A stretch of DNA of 64,000 nucleotides from Haemaphysalis longicornis (taxonomy: Eukaryota; Arthropoda; Arachnida; Ixodida; Ixodidae). Both the position numbers and the translations under genes were made by a program. The DNA lies in assembly GCA_013339765.2 (NCBI GenBank), contig CM023449.1:39278387-39342386 (forward strand), read 5' to 3'. Positions 44,733 to 56,494 of the stretch are shown one piece after another. How positions within the stretch are numbered: position 1 is the stretch's first letter; each line of letters opens with the position of its first letter. Under the pieces are notes generated by a model that searched no databases, was not told where the DNA came from, and saw only the letters and a list, made by a program, of their open reading frames with translations.

Positions 44733-47700
44733 CTGGGGTCTTATGGTATAAGGCGCTTGAATCCTGATGCTTGGATATATTGCCCCTGTCACAAATGTCT
44801 TACCAGCACTGCAATTGTGCTTAGTACCAGAGGCCACCTAGTGAATACTGTGGAAGAAAGGAGTCCAAGTCACAGAAAAAGACAGAAAGACTCTATTTAC
44901 ATTAGGCTGAATCTACTAGCTACTATAAAGTACCATGGAGTCCGCTGATCTTTCATCTTTCTCATCTTCGTTCTTCCCCAGCGTCCTCAAGTCATGTCCT
45001 TTTCTTCGTCTCGGTTATTTTTCTATGTGCGACAGAACAAATTTCAACAAATATTACCTTAGTGCATAGTATAAGAGGGTCTTTGGCGTATGGTAGAGTG
45101 GCTTCATCATCAATTCGGCAATTCCCACTAACAGGAATTTCTGTCATTTTTTTAAACAGTGTAGTGTACGTTGGGCTACTAAAACCCGAAAACTTTGTAG
45201 TCTGTATGTTTGTATGTCTGTCTATCTGTCTACCTCAGACATCCGGCCGACGGTTAAAAGCATTTCTTAATTTATATAGCCGCAACCTTTCCGGACCACT
45301 AGAACTGAAAACATACTTCGTACTTTTCAACATTGTTGAGCAAAAAAAAAAAAAACATTAGGTATATTTGAGGCAGAAAATCAATGCACAACTGGTATTT
45401 GCAGTGTTATTTTAATTGAATGTGCGCTTGATATTCGCGATAGCAAATTAAAAAATACGTATTGAAGTCTATAGTTTCACCCCAAAATACAAAAAAGAGC
45501 TCGCGCGCGCCTATATCTTGTGGTGGTAACACGCATTTATTTTATGTACAAGGGATACAAAGACGCCATGTCACGCTTTAGCGAATTTTGGTGTCTAGGG
45601 GGGAGGGATTAGGTAATGGGAGTTGGGGAAAAAGTAGATACTCCAATGGTACATCCAATTGGTGTGGAATTAAAGGAAATGGTGAAGACCAGAGTCCTCG
45701 ACGAAGTTTCGTAGAGCGACGAGCAGGCGTGGCAGCGTTGCAAGTTCAACAGGAACAAAATGTTCCAGTAGATGGCGCGAGCAATGAAACGCGGGAAAAT
45801 TGAATTGACTTTAACAAACCTCCTCCTTGTTTATCGTGAGAGGATCGAAAGTGAGGGAAACAGCATGAGAGGTTGACTGAGGAGAAAGGAGAGGCACTTA
45901 CCTGGCAGAGGCAGCAGACGACTACCGCCTTTTTACGATATTTTCAGCGAAGTAAGCATATACGCCCCCCCCCCCCTTTTTTTTTTTGGTAAATTACACC
46001 GCGATTGCGCGGAGTTGACCGGACCTGGGCAATCTAAACCATCGAAACTTAGTTGTTCGTGCCATTAAAAATATGCGGCCATTAAATCGCATTTACTGCC
46101 ATTCACCTAACCCCTAACAAAGCTGAGCATGCCGCTCTGCCCGCCATGGCGGATCAGTGCGCATAGGAACCCAATAATTCATGCTGATTAAGCTTTTCAA
46201 ACAACCAATAAATCAATTGAACTTACATCACCAGAGAAGGTACTTAAGCATTGTTTCTTCTATATTTTGTTCTGATTTTATCTCACTAACCTCGACGCCT
46301 TTTTTACTTATCGCATAAAGCGTGAAAGTTTATTTCAAATAAACTTAATAATTTGTTTTTGTATTGGTGTTTTCCTTCAGTCATTTCAAGGATACATGTA
46401 CGCTGAACAAACATGATATGTATAAACAATTCCACCAAGTAGTTTATAATGGTTTTTCTACGAGGCTCGCTGTTATCAAAGGGACATGGATCTACAGCGG
46501 TTTTTCGACCCAGGAAAAACCACTGAAGCACAAAAGCCCGAATAAAAAAAAACCCTCTTGTCTCTCCCTTCACACCGCGCTCTCACACACAAAAACAAGC
46601 CAGTAGCGAAAGATTAGTACGCATTATTAGCAAATGCAAAACAGCATAGCCGTAGTGGCAACCCACTCTCCGAACGTTCGACGTGCAAATGCGTCTTTAC
46701 CAGGAGCACCTGGAGGACACGTCTTGCAAGGGAACCGTGGCTTCAGGCTCAGATAAACAGCCTTCTCACTTGGTATCATCTGTGCCTTTGTTTTATTCTT
46801 TCACGTGTGCGCAACGTAACATATTGGCTTTAAGCGACGACGGCCGCGAATGATCGAATACGGGTGGGAATACTGTTCAGCCAGTTCTCGAATACTCGCA
46901 GCGTCGTTTCGTATACTGGCCTCCACAAACAAAACTGGGTTCCGGTGCCAATTTCGGAAACACGCCGACGACGTGCGCGGCGTCGTTCACTAAAGCCCAG
47001 ACAAAGTGTTGAGGTCATAATAGAGAGTAACCCTCAAGGCCGCCCGCACAGAATGCACCGCCGACTCCGACTTGCGCTACGTCGTCAGAAGGCCCGGGAA
47101 TGGTTAACTCCTTTACAGGGGTCGTGAAGAGAATTAAAAAAAAAAAAAAGGTGTTGTGTGTGCGCTTATAACCGTGGAACATTGATAAACAACCAATGCA
47201 TACCCGCTTCGTTGCCCGATATCGGGAAATAGGAAAAACAAATGCAGTTACGGTTTCACCGAGGCTTTCCTCCTCAACTCGTGAAGTGACGTTTCAGTAA
47301 GTCAGTAAGAAGCCAATCGTAGTTCTCCCTCGTCTGCACAATATGTCGGCATAGAGCGGGCTTGCAAAGGGTCAGAAAAAGCTACAACATCGGCGCCATG
47401 ATGGAACTCGCCCTGCAACTGAACGGGAGACGTCTGATCTCTGATACGACTGATCAACATGGTCGAACTTTCAGTCAACAACACCGGCGAGTGGCGCAGG
47501 CAGAAGTAACCACGTTTAATCTAAACTGGGCATTCGTAAACTGTTCACGCTGTTTTCCACGAGTCTAAACTGACGTTTTGCTAGCCGATATTCTTGCACA
47601 AGTTTGCCGACGTCTGTCTCACGTAGCCTGTAATGTGAGTTGCGCGAACGTGAAACGTCTGACCTGACGAGATAAATCACCGAACGCTTAAAATGAAAAT

Positions 47701-48062
47701 TTACTACATGAACGCGCTTACCGAAGGAACTTCGAGTAGTCGGAACTTAAAACCGATCCATCATTTACTCATCAAGCGCAAAAATAACTAGCGAGAAGCA
47801 GCGATACAGCGCCGAGCCGCCGAGTCCCATCATCACGCAGTTCGACGATTGCTTTCCTGTTTCCTGCAATAAACAATGCTGTTAACGCTGTTTCGTTGAT
47901 TGTATCACTCCCCTTGGGCTTACTGCAGGAGCGTTCAACAGTAAGTTGGCGGTTAAAGCTCTGGGTTGATTAGAAGTTACGAAAACACGACAGACTTCTG
48001 GGTTACAAATGCGAAGAGGCTTTTATGCAGCAGTTCTTCACCCGGCGCGCTTCTCACGTCGA
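44733..48062. other. No supported gene
   Basis: A degenerate GTCT/GTAT microsatellite is near 45201-45238, and C and T homopolymers at about 45966-45988. Overlapping frames at 46830-47127 have arginine-rich stretches on both strands without a recognised family. Confidence 0.35.
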
Positions 48063-48150
48063 TAGTGTAGTGGATAGAGAGTCCGCCTAGCTGGCCGTAA
48101 CGTTGGCCTGGCCCGGAAACCACAAGTTCGGATCGCACACGGGGCACTTT
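48063..48150 (+). ncRNA. tRNA-like sequence / SINE head
   Basis: ATAGTGTAGTGGATAGAGAG resembles an A-box/D-arm region, AAGTTCGGATCGCA is an imperfect B-box, and a T-rich Pol III stop follows at about 48148-48156. The pieces are correctly spaced for a SINE head. The B-box mismatch argues against a functional tRNA. Confidence 0.4.
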
Positions 48151-49037
48151 TTTTTGCTTGAGCGGTTTTGTGCCATTTCAGACAAAAATGGTAAGATTCC
48201 GGAGAGAATTCGGCAAAAGAACGTGAAATTAAGCAGGGAAACTGGCTACAAACTGTACAAACAGCCAGTAGGTCTGAGTTCTGCTGCAATGGCTGCCAGA
48301 CAACTGAAGTGGTCACGACACCGCTCACGTGGATAGAAAACTGTTTTTTGACAACGATAAAAGATGCATTATTTTTCAAATATTGGGTTTGCAGCTTTGC
48401 AGAACAATATACACAAAGAACGTTGAACGCGTTGAACTCTCGAATGTGCTTGACGTGACGTCACTCCAATTGCGCTGCCGACCGGCGACGCGCGCATGGT
48501 CGCTTGCGATGCGCCTCAAAACGAGAATTTCAAAGGCGCCTCCTAAATTCCAGAAGCACTGAATTGCGAAAATATTTGGGATTTATGTTCTTAAAAGGTC
48601 GTTCAAGCAGGCAAAATTAAGCAATGACAAATGCATTTTCTCTTCACAAACCCTTTAATATGGACACGGAGAGTATCGCTCTCGTGTCCGAAACTATGCG
48701 CACACTCCCGGAAATATGCGAACGATATCCCGCGCGGAGAAAGAGGGCACCCTCTTATTGCGTCTATGTGGGTGCCAGAAGCTTTATGGTAAGGTATGCA
48801 CGCGCTTTTTTAGTGGCACTCCTCTTTTCTTTTCCTTTTCTTTTGAAATGGGCTGCAGGCCATTCTCGGGCCCGTGTAGAAGAATAGATGCGAAGGAAGC
48901 AATTTATCCCCCCCAAAAGACAAAATTGTATTTGTTCAACATAGATTAAAAGAAATACCGCGTAAATAAGATAAAATCATGCCATTGGGCCCAGCTTAAA
49001 TGATTACTAATACAAGAAAATTACGACGTCCATGGTC
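48151..49037. other. No supported gene
   Basis: No motif or repeat recognised. Confidence 0.35.
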
Positions 49038-49305
49038 GCTGGTCGACGTCCATGGCTTCCACGTTCCCAATGTCCATGGTTGGCCGACGTCCATAGACGT
49101 TGACGCTGGTCGACGTCCATGGCTTTCACGTCCACGACGTCCAGGGCTGGCCGACGTCCATGGACGTCGACGCTGGTCGACGTCCATGGCTTCCACGTCC
49201 ACAACATCCATGACTGGCCGACGTCCGTGGACATCGACGCTGGTCGACGTCCATGGCTTCCACGTCCACAACGTCCATGCCTGGCCGACGTCCATGGCTT
49301 CGACA
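49038..49305. repeat. 67 bp minisatellite, four units
   Basis: GCTGGTCGACGTCCATGGC starts at 49038, 49105, 49172 and 49239, a period of exactly 67 bp. Each unit holds two GACGTCCATGG-type half-units. Because 67 is not a multiple of three, the phase of any frame shifts at each unit. Both strands nevertheless stay open, since the unit lacks stop codons in most phases. The minus frame (49716-49126) enters the array from a unique segment that I do not recognise. Confidence 0.9.
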
Positions 49306-50667
49306 AGGTGGTCGAACAACTCTTGCAAGAATCTGGCCCTTCCTTGACCAAGGGCTCCCTGAAGGGCGGCGCTGTAGCATCAGCCTTGAGTTTGATCCAT
49401 CGATAGTCTCGAACTCGCGCGGTGAGGACGCACCGGTCATCTCTCGGTTGCGCCAGATCAAGAGCATATGGGAAGCGGGAATTAGTTCGAGTCGAGAAAT
49501 CCCTGGATTGATGGCGCGGACTGTGATACCTGGCGACATGAGCCGCTCGATTGCCGTGCCACGGAGAGCCTCATCATGGATTTCGTTCCCGTTGCTGTTG
49601 GCCGTGGCAGTCTTCGGGGTCACAGAACCGCGGGCGAGAGACGGACCGAAGCGCCTCCGATCTTGATTTTCGAGCTCTTGCGCTGCAGTATCCGGGAGGT
49701 CCTGGAAAACATACACTGTTCAAGGGGATGAAGAGCAGACGTACAGATAACGTGAGTAAAATCAAATGCGACGATAAACGTGAACGGACGATGTGAAGAG
49801 CGAGCAGAGCCACACACGGGCCTGGTCCCCTCCGATGAGCTCCTGCCCCCATGCAGCCCCATATCCTGGAATCTAGCATCATCTCATAGTGGGCAATAGG
49901 ATTTACTAAACAGTACATTCATTTATACCCTAGGTTTCCTTGGGCTGTTAGTATCTCCTGCACGACCACCAACCTAAATGGACGATATATCAGTGGAACA
50001 GCGATTTGCGGCAGTTTTATTGCGACGTGTTACACCGATAGGGGCGGTTTCTGACGCCATTAATGCGAGTTGCAAGAAGGGAGAAGACGTGAGTCTGAAT
50101 GCCCCGTGGTTGTGGGAAGGAATACAACAAATGTGCTGCATAGACGCACAGTTTCGGATTCCATAAACACAGCTCAGAAATGTTCTGACGCTCTACCTGG
50201 ACAGCCCCGAACCTTATGCGGTAGAGACGCCTTCTGGTGAACCTAAATGTTCAAGAAGAGCTTCACATAACCACAAATGAAAAGGCATGTAAGCGCGTAA
50301 GTGTGCACTGAGTCGACTCCTACCGCTTATGGCATACCAACAAGGTCAAATAAAAACTAAGGACTGACGCTCCGACTTCGCCAGTGCGTTTGAGCGTACC
50401 GTCTGCGATAGTGCATCTCAATGCGGGCCTGAAAAATTTCTGATTTTGCGGAGCGGGAAGAATAAGCAAATAGCTCACCCCCGCCACCCCCCCCCCCCCC
50501 CCCTCCAAGGAAAAAAATCCCGGGCCATCTCCACTAACGTGAAACATGGGGAGGGGCGAAGCATGCAGTGCATAACTGTAATCTTGGCACCTTGGCGTTT
50601 ATTCTAACGGAGACGAAACCATTGGGGGATAAGGTATACAGCTTTGCTGTAAAAGTCTCGTGTCTTT
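49306..50667. other. No supported gene; one 196-codon minus frame runs into the minisatellite
   Basis: The minus frame from 49716 has about 130 unique residues before the repeat, with a TTTTCCAG just upstream that could be a splice acceptor. The opposite strand is open too. A poly-C run lies at about 50488-50503. Confidence 0.3.
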
Positions 50668-50697
50668 GAAGCACGAACCTCTCTAGGTTCGTGCTTC
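50668..50697. repeat. Perfect hairpin, 13 bp stem, extended by GTCTC/GAGAC
   Basis: GAAGCACGAACCT, a CTCT loop, then the exact reverse complement. Further out, GTCTC (from 50655) pairs with GAGAC (near 50700), so the fold is longer with an internal bulge. Confidence 0.75.
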
Positions 50698-51639
50698 ATG
50701 AGACGACGATTACGACGACGACGATGACAGCAGACGCCAACAGCCCCAGCCCCTAAGGAGTTTCGCTCCTAATAACGTGGGTAGGATGAAAACAGAGACC
50801 GGAGTGGGTGTAGACCCGAAGACAACGCAGGCAGTTCCAGGGACCACATGAACAAGGCTGAGGAAGAGAATAAATATGATTCCGGAGTACAGAGCCTGTA
50901 GTTAACGCGGAAGTGTCTGGTTGCTTAATTTTTATATTTTGATGCTTTCGCGCTGAACGTTTGAAAAGTTCTGCGTGGGTAACGTAAGGCGCCTTAATAG
51001 AGCTGGTAAATGGTTACTAATGTTGGCGTGCTCCCGCGCTGACCAAGTTTCTGTACGTTAGCCCTAAAACGTAACTTGGTTATTCTAGAGTCACGTGAGC
51101 GGGCAAAATAAATAATTAAACTGGAAATGCCTTCAGCACAATGCGTTCGGGGTTAGCAATAAAGCAACTTGAAAAGGGCTCGCTGTAGAGTTGAGTATAT
51201 TACGGATTTATACTACAATTCCCCTGGGAGGTGGGGGGGTCTGTGCAAACTGTGTTTACACCTGAGCATTCGTGCCATTTTCGTGTAGATCAAAATCGCG
51301 CAGAAAACTTCATGAATATTTTTTCTTTGACTGTCTGAACAGGCTTAGATAACCCAGGCTTAGATAAGCTTAGATACTGGCGGTGGTGCCATATCGATCG
51401 GGAACGATTGGAAAGCAAACTTGATCGGACCAAAGTTCTATGGAACGGATAATAATAATAGCAGTAACACTTATGGACAGCTAACGGATTTCCTGGATCA
51501 AGGAACAAACTCAAGTGGATGATATCATAGTTCAAATAAAGAAGAATAAATGGACTTGTGCTGGCCCCGTAGTATGGCGAAATGACAACCGGTGGAACAC
51601 TAGGGTAACAGCGTGGATGCCAAGAGATGGGTCTAGAAG
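50698..51639. other. Intergenic; one isolated DNA-element end
   Basis: CCCTAAGGAGTTTCGCTCCT near 50752 is a mutated form of the right end of the element at 55805-56462. Nothing else recognised. Confidence 0.4.
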
Positions 51640-51826
51640 AGGGTCGGTGGAGGGTCGGAAATTTCGATGGAGGGTCGGAAATTTCGGGGGCACAGGACGG
51701 ACTCGAGCAGTGCAATCCCGAAACGGTTGGAGGGAGACGGGAAAGACCTTAATCCTGCAGTGGACGTGTGTGGGCTGTTGATGTTGACGACGACGACGAT
51801 GATGATGATGATGATGATGGTGAATG
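51640..51826 (-). mobile_element. Retroelement 3' end with (CAT)n/(CGT)n tail
   Basis: On the minus strand, ACGTCCACTGCAGGATTAAG and GGTCTTTCCCGTCTCC resemble the widespread arthropod retroelement tail containing CCCACTGCAGG..AAGGCCTCTCCC. The trinucleotide array 51785-51820 would be its tail-like end. Confidence 0.45.
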
Positions 51827-51910
51827 ATGCTTGGCTACGTCTCAATGCCGGCTATCGTACATCGCTCCGCCCAGTTACGTATGCGCAGACGGACCCGATG
51901 TAAAGCTCAC

Positions 51911-52255
51911 CCGGATGCGGCGCATACGGCCACGCCGACGAGAATGTACGGGACCATGGACAGCCCGCATGTCCCGGACGCGTCCAGGTCGACGCGCGGA
52001 TCGACGCTGTCGTTCAGCGTGCAATCCAAGCCCACAGTAAGCTGCAGGCAGGCGCCGGAGGGGCATGGCTCTGGCTTGTCCGTGGTCGATGCGCAGCGAA
52101 CGAGCACCCACGCGAGCAAGGGTGCGGTGACGCTGAGAATGGCCGACCGCTCCGAGTTCCGGGTGCAGCATTCGCGGCGGGCCTGGTGTTCTCGTCTTCC
52201 GCCGTACGAGGGTTGTGGGTGAAGTCAAAGGCAGTTGGTACTGCAGCCTTGTCGT
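51911..52255 (-). pseudogene. M13 (neprilysin-like) metallopeptidase N-terminal exon relic
   Basis: On the minus strand a strong acceptor, TTTTTCTTCTCGCAG, precedes 52255, and a donor-like GG/GTGAGC ends the segment at 51911. The first frame encodes a hydrophilic region (DDKAAVPTAF onward). After a frameshift near 52150 the next frame gives a membrane segment, AILSVTAPLLAWVLV, followed by CPSGACLQL and LNDSVDP. The M13 family signature at the start of the ectodomain is C-x4-C, 13 residues, then SVDPC-x-DFY-x-F-x-CG. Here the spacing is kept, but PC is PR, DFY is DLD and one residue is inserted before CG. That decay plus the frameshift argue for a pseudogene. The zinc-binding HExxH domain lies far downstream in the family and is not in the window. 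Confidence 0.55.
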
Positions 52256-52556
52256 CTGCGAGAAGAAAAATGCATCTATAGGAAGGCGCTGATCGACACA
52301 TCGGCGAAGTCGCTGCGGAGCGCGCCAATTGAATGTCGTCTCCCAAGCGGCTCAATATTCGACTTTCCCCAAAGATCAACTGAACGAGCCGAAGGGGCCG
52401 TACACGTGCAGTTTTACGTGCGAAGCGTATACCTCGAAGATCTTCTGCCAGTTTTTAGTGCGCAGCACTTTGGCGGCCGCTACTGTGGTTTCGCGGAGGC
52501 GACGGCGACGGCGTTGTAACCCAGCGAGCGATGACAGAAAGAAAACGGTGGAGGAA

Positions 52557-52637
52557 AGTGGCGAAGGTGTGAGGGGGAGAGTGGCACGCCCTCTTAAGGC
52601 ATCACCTTTCTCAGTGCCTCCCCTCACACTTTCGCCA
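52557..52637. repeat. Imperfect hairpin, ~20 bp stem
   Basis: GTGGCGAAGGTGTGAGGGG near 52557 pairs with CCCCTCACACTTTCGCC near 52620. Related CCTCCCCTCCCACTTTCGCC wording occurs near 16363, suggesting a dispersed short element. Confidence 0.55.
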
Positions 52638-52838
52638 GAAGGTCTTCCTCCGTTCGTGGATCATCCGAACCACATGACATTTGCGCGGGAGGTTCAAACG
52701 CGATTTACAACAACATGCTGCGAGATAACGGCAGAGTAGCTCGCGCTGCTGTGCGTGCGCTCATCACGCCATCACTTCCTGAGTTGCAGCAGATATGTGC
52801 GGTGACCGAGAAGACTGCAGTTAGTGCTGCGCACGGAT

Positions 52839-53250
52839 CAGAGTTACTCAATATAGACAGTTGCGAAACTCCGCTTCGGAATCCGGGCGGCGCTAGCCCC
52901 CCCACTCCGTGGAAGCTGAGGGGCGAGTCGACGCGCGCGGCACCTAGGAGATAAAAACGGAACTTCGCTAAACTTTTATTATTCAAAATTCTGCTGTAAA
53001 ATAAAGATTGCTTTTTAAATTAAAACACAATAATTACGCTACAATTTACTTGTGTTTTTTGCGGCTTTTCTTTTTAGGACTTACGGCAGCAGCCGCAAGC
53101 AATTGAGGTACTGCTTCAACGTCCTGCCGACAGACGACAGGCTAGTCAACTTGCCCCGTGCTTGCCCCGGCGCAGGGGGGCAACCGAAGACCGGCTTTCG
53201 ATACATGGGGCCTATGGGGAGTTTCGCAACTGTCTATATCCAGTAACTCT
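52839..53250. mobile_element. MITE with 33 bp TIRs and 10 bp target duplication
   Basis: AGAGTTACT..ATATAGACAG and onward (52840-52872) is matched in reverse complement at 53218-53250 with two mismatches in 33. GCGCACGGAT lies on both sides (52829-52838 and 53251-53260). A 9-11 bp duplication is characteristic of Mutator-like (MULE) elements. The interior is non-coding. Confidence 0.8.
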
Positions 53251-53260
53251 GCGCACGGAT

Positions 53261-54108
53261 ATCGTATGAGGGAGTTGTAGTATCCGGGGTTTCCGCATCT
53301 CAGCGTTTCGGTGGTTCTACCGCCAGGGGGCTACGCCGCAAGTATATATGTGACGTCACTCTAAATAAATGACCTCTTTTGGCTTGACTCTTTCACCGGG
53401 CGTTTGTCTCCTGCTTTGCCCTTCGGGGCCGTCGCCGACGCGACACCACAGGAGTACACTAATCATCAGTGCTTTTTTGTTGTCCTTCTTTGGAGTTGAA
53501 TTCAACTCAAAAGTTTTGCTTAGCAGTCAAACTAGTTGTGATTTAGCGGCCTCACTGCTTTCTGGAGCTCGTGTTATATCCGTGCTTCAAATTGTCTAGA
53601 ACTATTGTTTTCCATCATCACTTCTCTTAAAGTTGCCATTTGAATTGATCCTTTAAACTGTGTGAACCATATTCGCGTTAATGAATGATACATATTTGTT
53701 TCTGGGAGCAGAAGCGCTCAACTTACACAAAGTTAAACTTGGCGCTGACTGCTATAAGTCATGCAGGGTGGCCGCAGTGGTTTTTCCGACTTAGTCTAGG
53801 CCTTGCGAAGACATTCGCTTGATTTTGTTTGTAAAATCTCACCCCATCCCCCTCAGCTCATTTAAGACGAAAACACTTAATTGTATGCAACTGCTTTAGA
53901 TATGCGTATATTAATTACCCGAATTTAGTTTCAACGAAGCTGGCAACCCAAAAGTAGGTTATACATTAGGGGTCATCTGCAATATCCCCTCCGGGAAGAC
54001 TAGGCAGGCGGAGGCGAAATATGAAATAACAGAAGCATTAAACAATTTTCCGACGATTACGATCTGCGCAGCGCAAAAAATTTCAGCGGTATTTTTTTTT
54101 CTGGGAAA
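53261..54108. other. No gene seen
   Basis: AT-rich, short frames only. Confidence 0.35.
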
Positions 54109-54144
54109 CGGGGGGGGTGGGTGGGGTGGGGGGGGGGGGGGGGG
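54109..54144 (+). repeat. G-rich quadruplex-prone tract
   Basis: G8, T, G3, T, G4, T, then G16 or so. The reverse strand gives Pro/His-rich frames that are artefacts. Confidence 0.9.
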
Positions 54145-55804
54145 TACGAGATGATACGGAATACGAGATGGACAAAGCGCGCAACACCGGCGCCCCACAA
54201 CCGTGACTCGTGACACGGACACCACGATCTCTCGTCATTGCAAATCACAGAAGCCACACAAACTACAGGCCACCCGGAAAAGGATCTCACCCTGCCCCCC
54301 TCCCCGCACAACAAATATGCCACGTTGCGACGGTACGTTCTCGTAAGCCGGTGGTTCTTAGCCATGAATGTTGTGCCAGGGACCCCTTTCGGCTTCGCAG
54401 AAGCGATGATGGACCCCACGATAAAACTGTGTTTGTCCGTGTCCCAATGTCAAACAATGTGGACATGCATGCACAGCCGCCCATAAATGTTCAGTGTCCG
54501 CCTTTTGGGGCTGACTGTTATGCTGATGCGTGTTATATTTTCAAACGGTTTGTTCTGGCAGCTAAGAGTCGCCCAAACTTATGTATGCTGCGTTGCGTGT
54601 GTGTGTCTGGCTCTTTTGCATAGCTGACGTGTTGTGCAGAAAGCCGATGCCACAGGACCTTCTACGCGGAGAGAAAAATAAAACGTACACATCATGCAGG
54701 GAAGCCACATTTTTTGATTGGCACCAAGGTTTGGAGAAAAGGGAGGAGGGAGTTTTGGGGAAGGCTTCGCGGAACCCTACAATTCTCTCGCGGACCCGCG
54801 TTATAATATCACTGCCGTAATGTATGCGGCTGCAAGCTCCAGAGGAAACATTTCTCACCGCACGACAGAATTGGCAAGCACAGGAAAGCACTGCAACGAA
54901 TATCTCACCACCAAGCGGACCTCTGCCGTTCAAGGCTTCGAAGTACGCTTTGATAGACGCTCAGCCCTGTTTGAGTTGTCGTTGTAGTTCCTACGCTGAT
55001 GGCACATACCCACGTGGGGATTAGCCTCTTCCGAAACTGAAGGTGCTCCACTCACGCGACTGCGTCACGTGATCATGCACCTGCTCTGAGGATGGCCATG
55101 GTGGCCATGGTGATGATAATTACTAGCCTCTCCAAATAGCGCACAGTGTGGGTAGCGGTAAAATTCAAGGTGGCGATATTCTTTGCCGAGTACAAGATCC
55201 GGTGCGATGCACAACGGTAATTAAACGTCTTGATATGCCACACCACGCCCATAGATTTGCCTAAAGGAAGACAAACGACCCTTAGCTACGAAAATAATGC
55301 GTACAGTTGAGCGAAGAAAACATTTTGGAGAAGAATGTCGCTGTAAGGTCATTCGATAGCATGCTCACAAAAAAAGCAAGTCTCTTATCATATGCATGAG
55401 AGATCATCTAATGCGTTACATATGACCCCACAAGCGACAACTGCTTTTCGCCTTAAAAAGCTGTAGCTCGTTGCCTCTGGATAAGCGATTCACTACACAG
55501 CCAGTCGGGAGAAATATCAAGCTTGTGAGAACCTTATTTGGAAAAGCCCAACCCATGACAACATCTGCAAGAGCCGAGAAGCGCAGCGCTGGAGCTGATC
55601 GCTTACCAGCGGGCGTCCCTCCGAAGTGGAAGATTGGGTTGGTTGGTTGCTTGTTTGGTTGCCTCAGAGCAGACCCATACCCACGGGGATTGACCAAGAA
55701 GCTGGGTACCCAATCAGGATGTGACCTACACGCCAAAATTAGAAAGCAAAATAAAGAACGAAAAAAAAATTCACAGCATATCCACGGGGTGAATGATGAT
55801 GAGT
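54145..55804. other. No supported gene; two LINE-tail-like words
   Basis: ACCCACGTGGGGATTAGCC near 55009 and ACCCACGGGGATTGACC near 55680 resemble the plus-strand reading of the LINE 3' ends at 38590 and 42085. They may be very short minus-strand tails. Confidence 0.4.
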
Positions 55805-56462
55805 GGGCGAAGCTCCTGAGGGGAAATCATCGGTAAAACCGTGACTCTTCAGTGAAGTTCGCCCACTACTCTGTGTCCGAACGTAACGTCTAGAAAGTCT
55901 CGCTTAAACCGCGCGTCGGCACCTTGGGGCTGAGCTCGCCTGATGCGTTTTGCAGACGCCTCACGAGCTCTCACTGCATCGGGGTCTGCCTGCCGATACG
56001 CGCGCTTTCTCGCCGCTTCCCCGTTCTCTGACGTTTTTGGAGATCCTCTTCGCGCCGCAGCCATGCCGCTTCGCGTACGGCAGGGTCCTCGCGCCGTTGC
56101 CGTGACGCTTGGGCCTCTCGTTCTCGAACGCTGGGATCTTGGCGGCGTCGTCGCGCAGCCAGACGACACGCTTCGGCCTCCCGCTCTCGTACGGCAGGAT
56201 CTTGGCGGCGGCGTCCGCGCAGCTTCACGGAGCGCTTCTGCCTCGCGGGCTCGCACATCTGCAGCCTTATCCATCGGGCGACTCCGAGCGCGCGCCAACA
56301 GCGAACGGATTTTATTACAACGCTCCCCGCCATCTAGTAAACAATCCAAGAACTAAACTAGAGGTAGCCACGCCATCTAGTAAACAATCCAAGAACTAAA
56401 CTAGAGGTGGCTACATACATACGTCGAGGATGGACAGACCCACGCCCTAAGGAGCTTCGCCC
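55805..56462 (-). mobile_element. TIR element (GGGCGAAGCTCC ends) with Arg/Glu-repeat coding relic
   Basis: The left end GGGCGAAGCTCCT and the right end are exact 13-bp inverted repeats. On the minus strand, a 43 bp tandem duplication (56328-56413) lies upstream of an ATG (56274-56272). The encoded relic has an MDKAADVRAREAE start, then repeated blocks of the form RRRQDPAVREREAEA about every 17-20 residues, and a C-terminal part with RFKRDFLDVTFGHRV. At least two frameshifts split it among frames. The repeats look like an Arg/Glu helical DNA-binding array of the STPR kind, but that is inference. Confidence 0.7.
56328..56413. repeat. 43 bp tandem duplication
   Basis: CGCCATCTAGTAAACAATCC and onward is repeated twice with about two mismatches (AGCCA versus GGCTA at the end). 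Confidence 0.85.
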
Positions 56463-56494
56463 CTTAAAATATTTTTTAGAGTAATAAAGTATAA

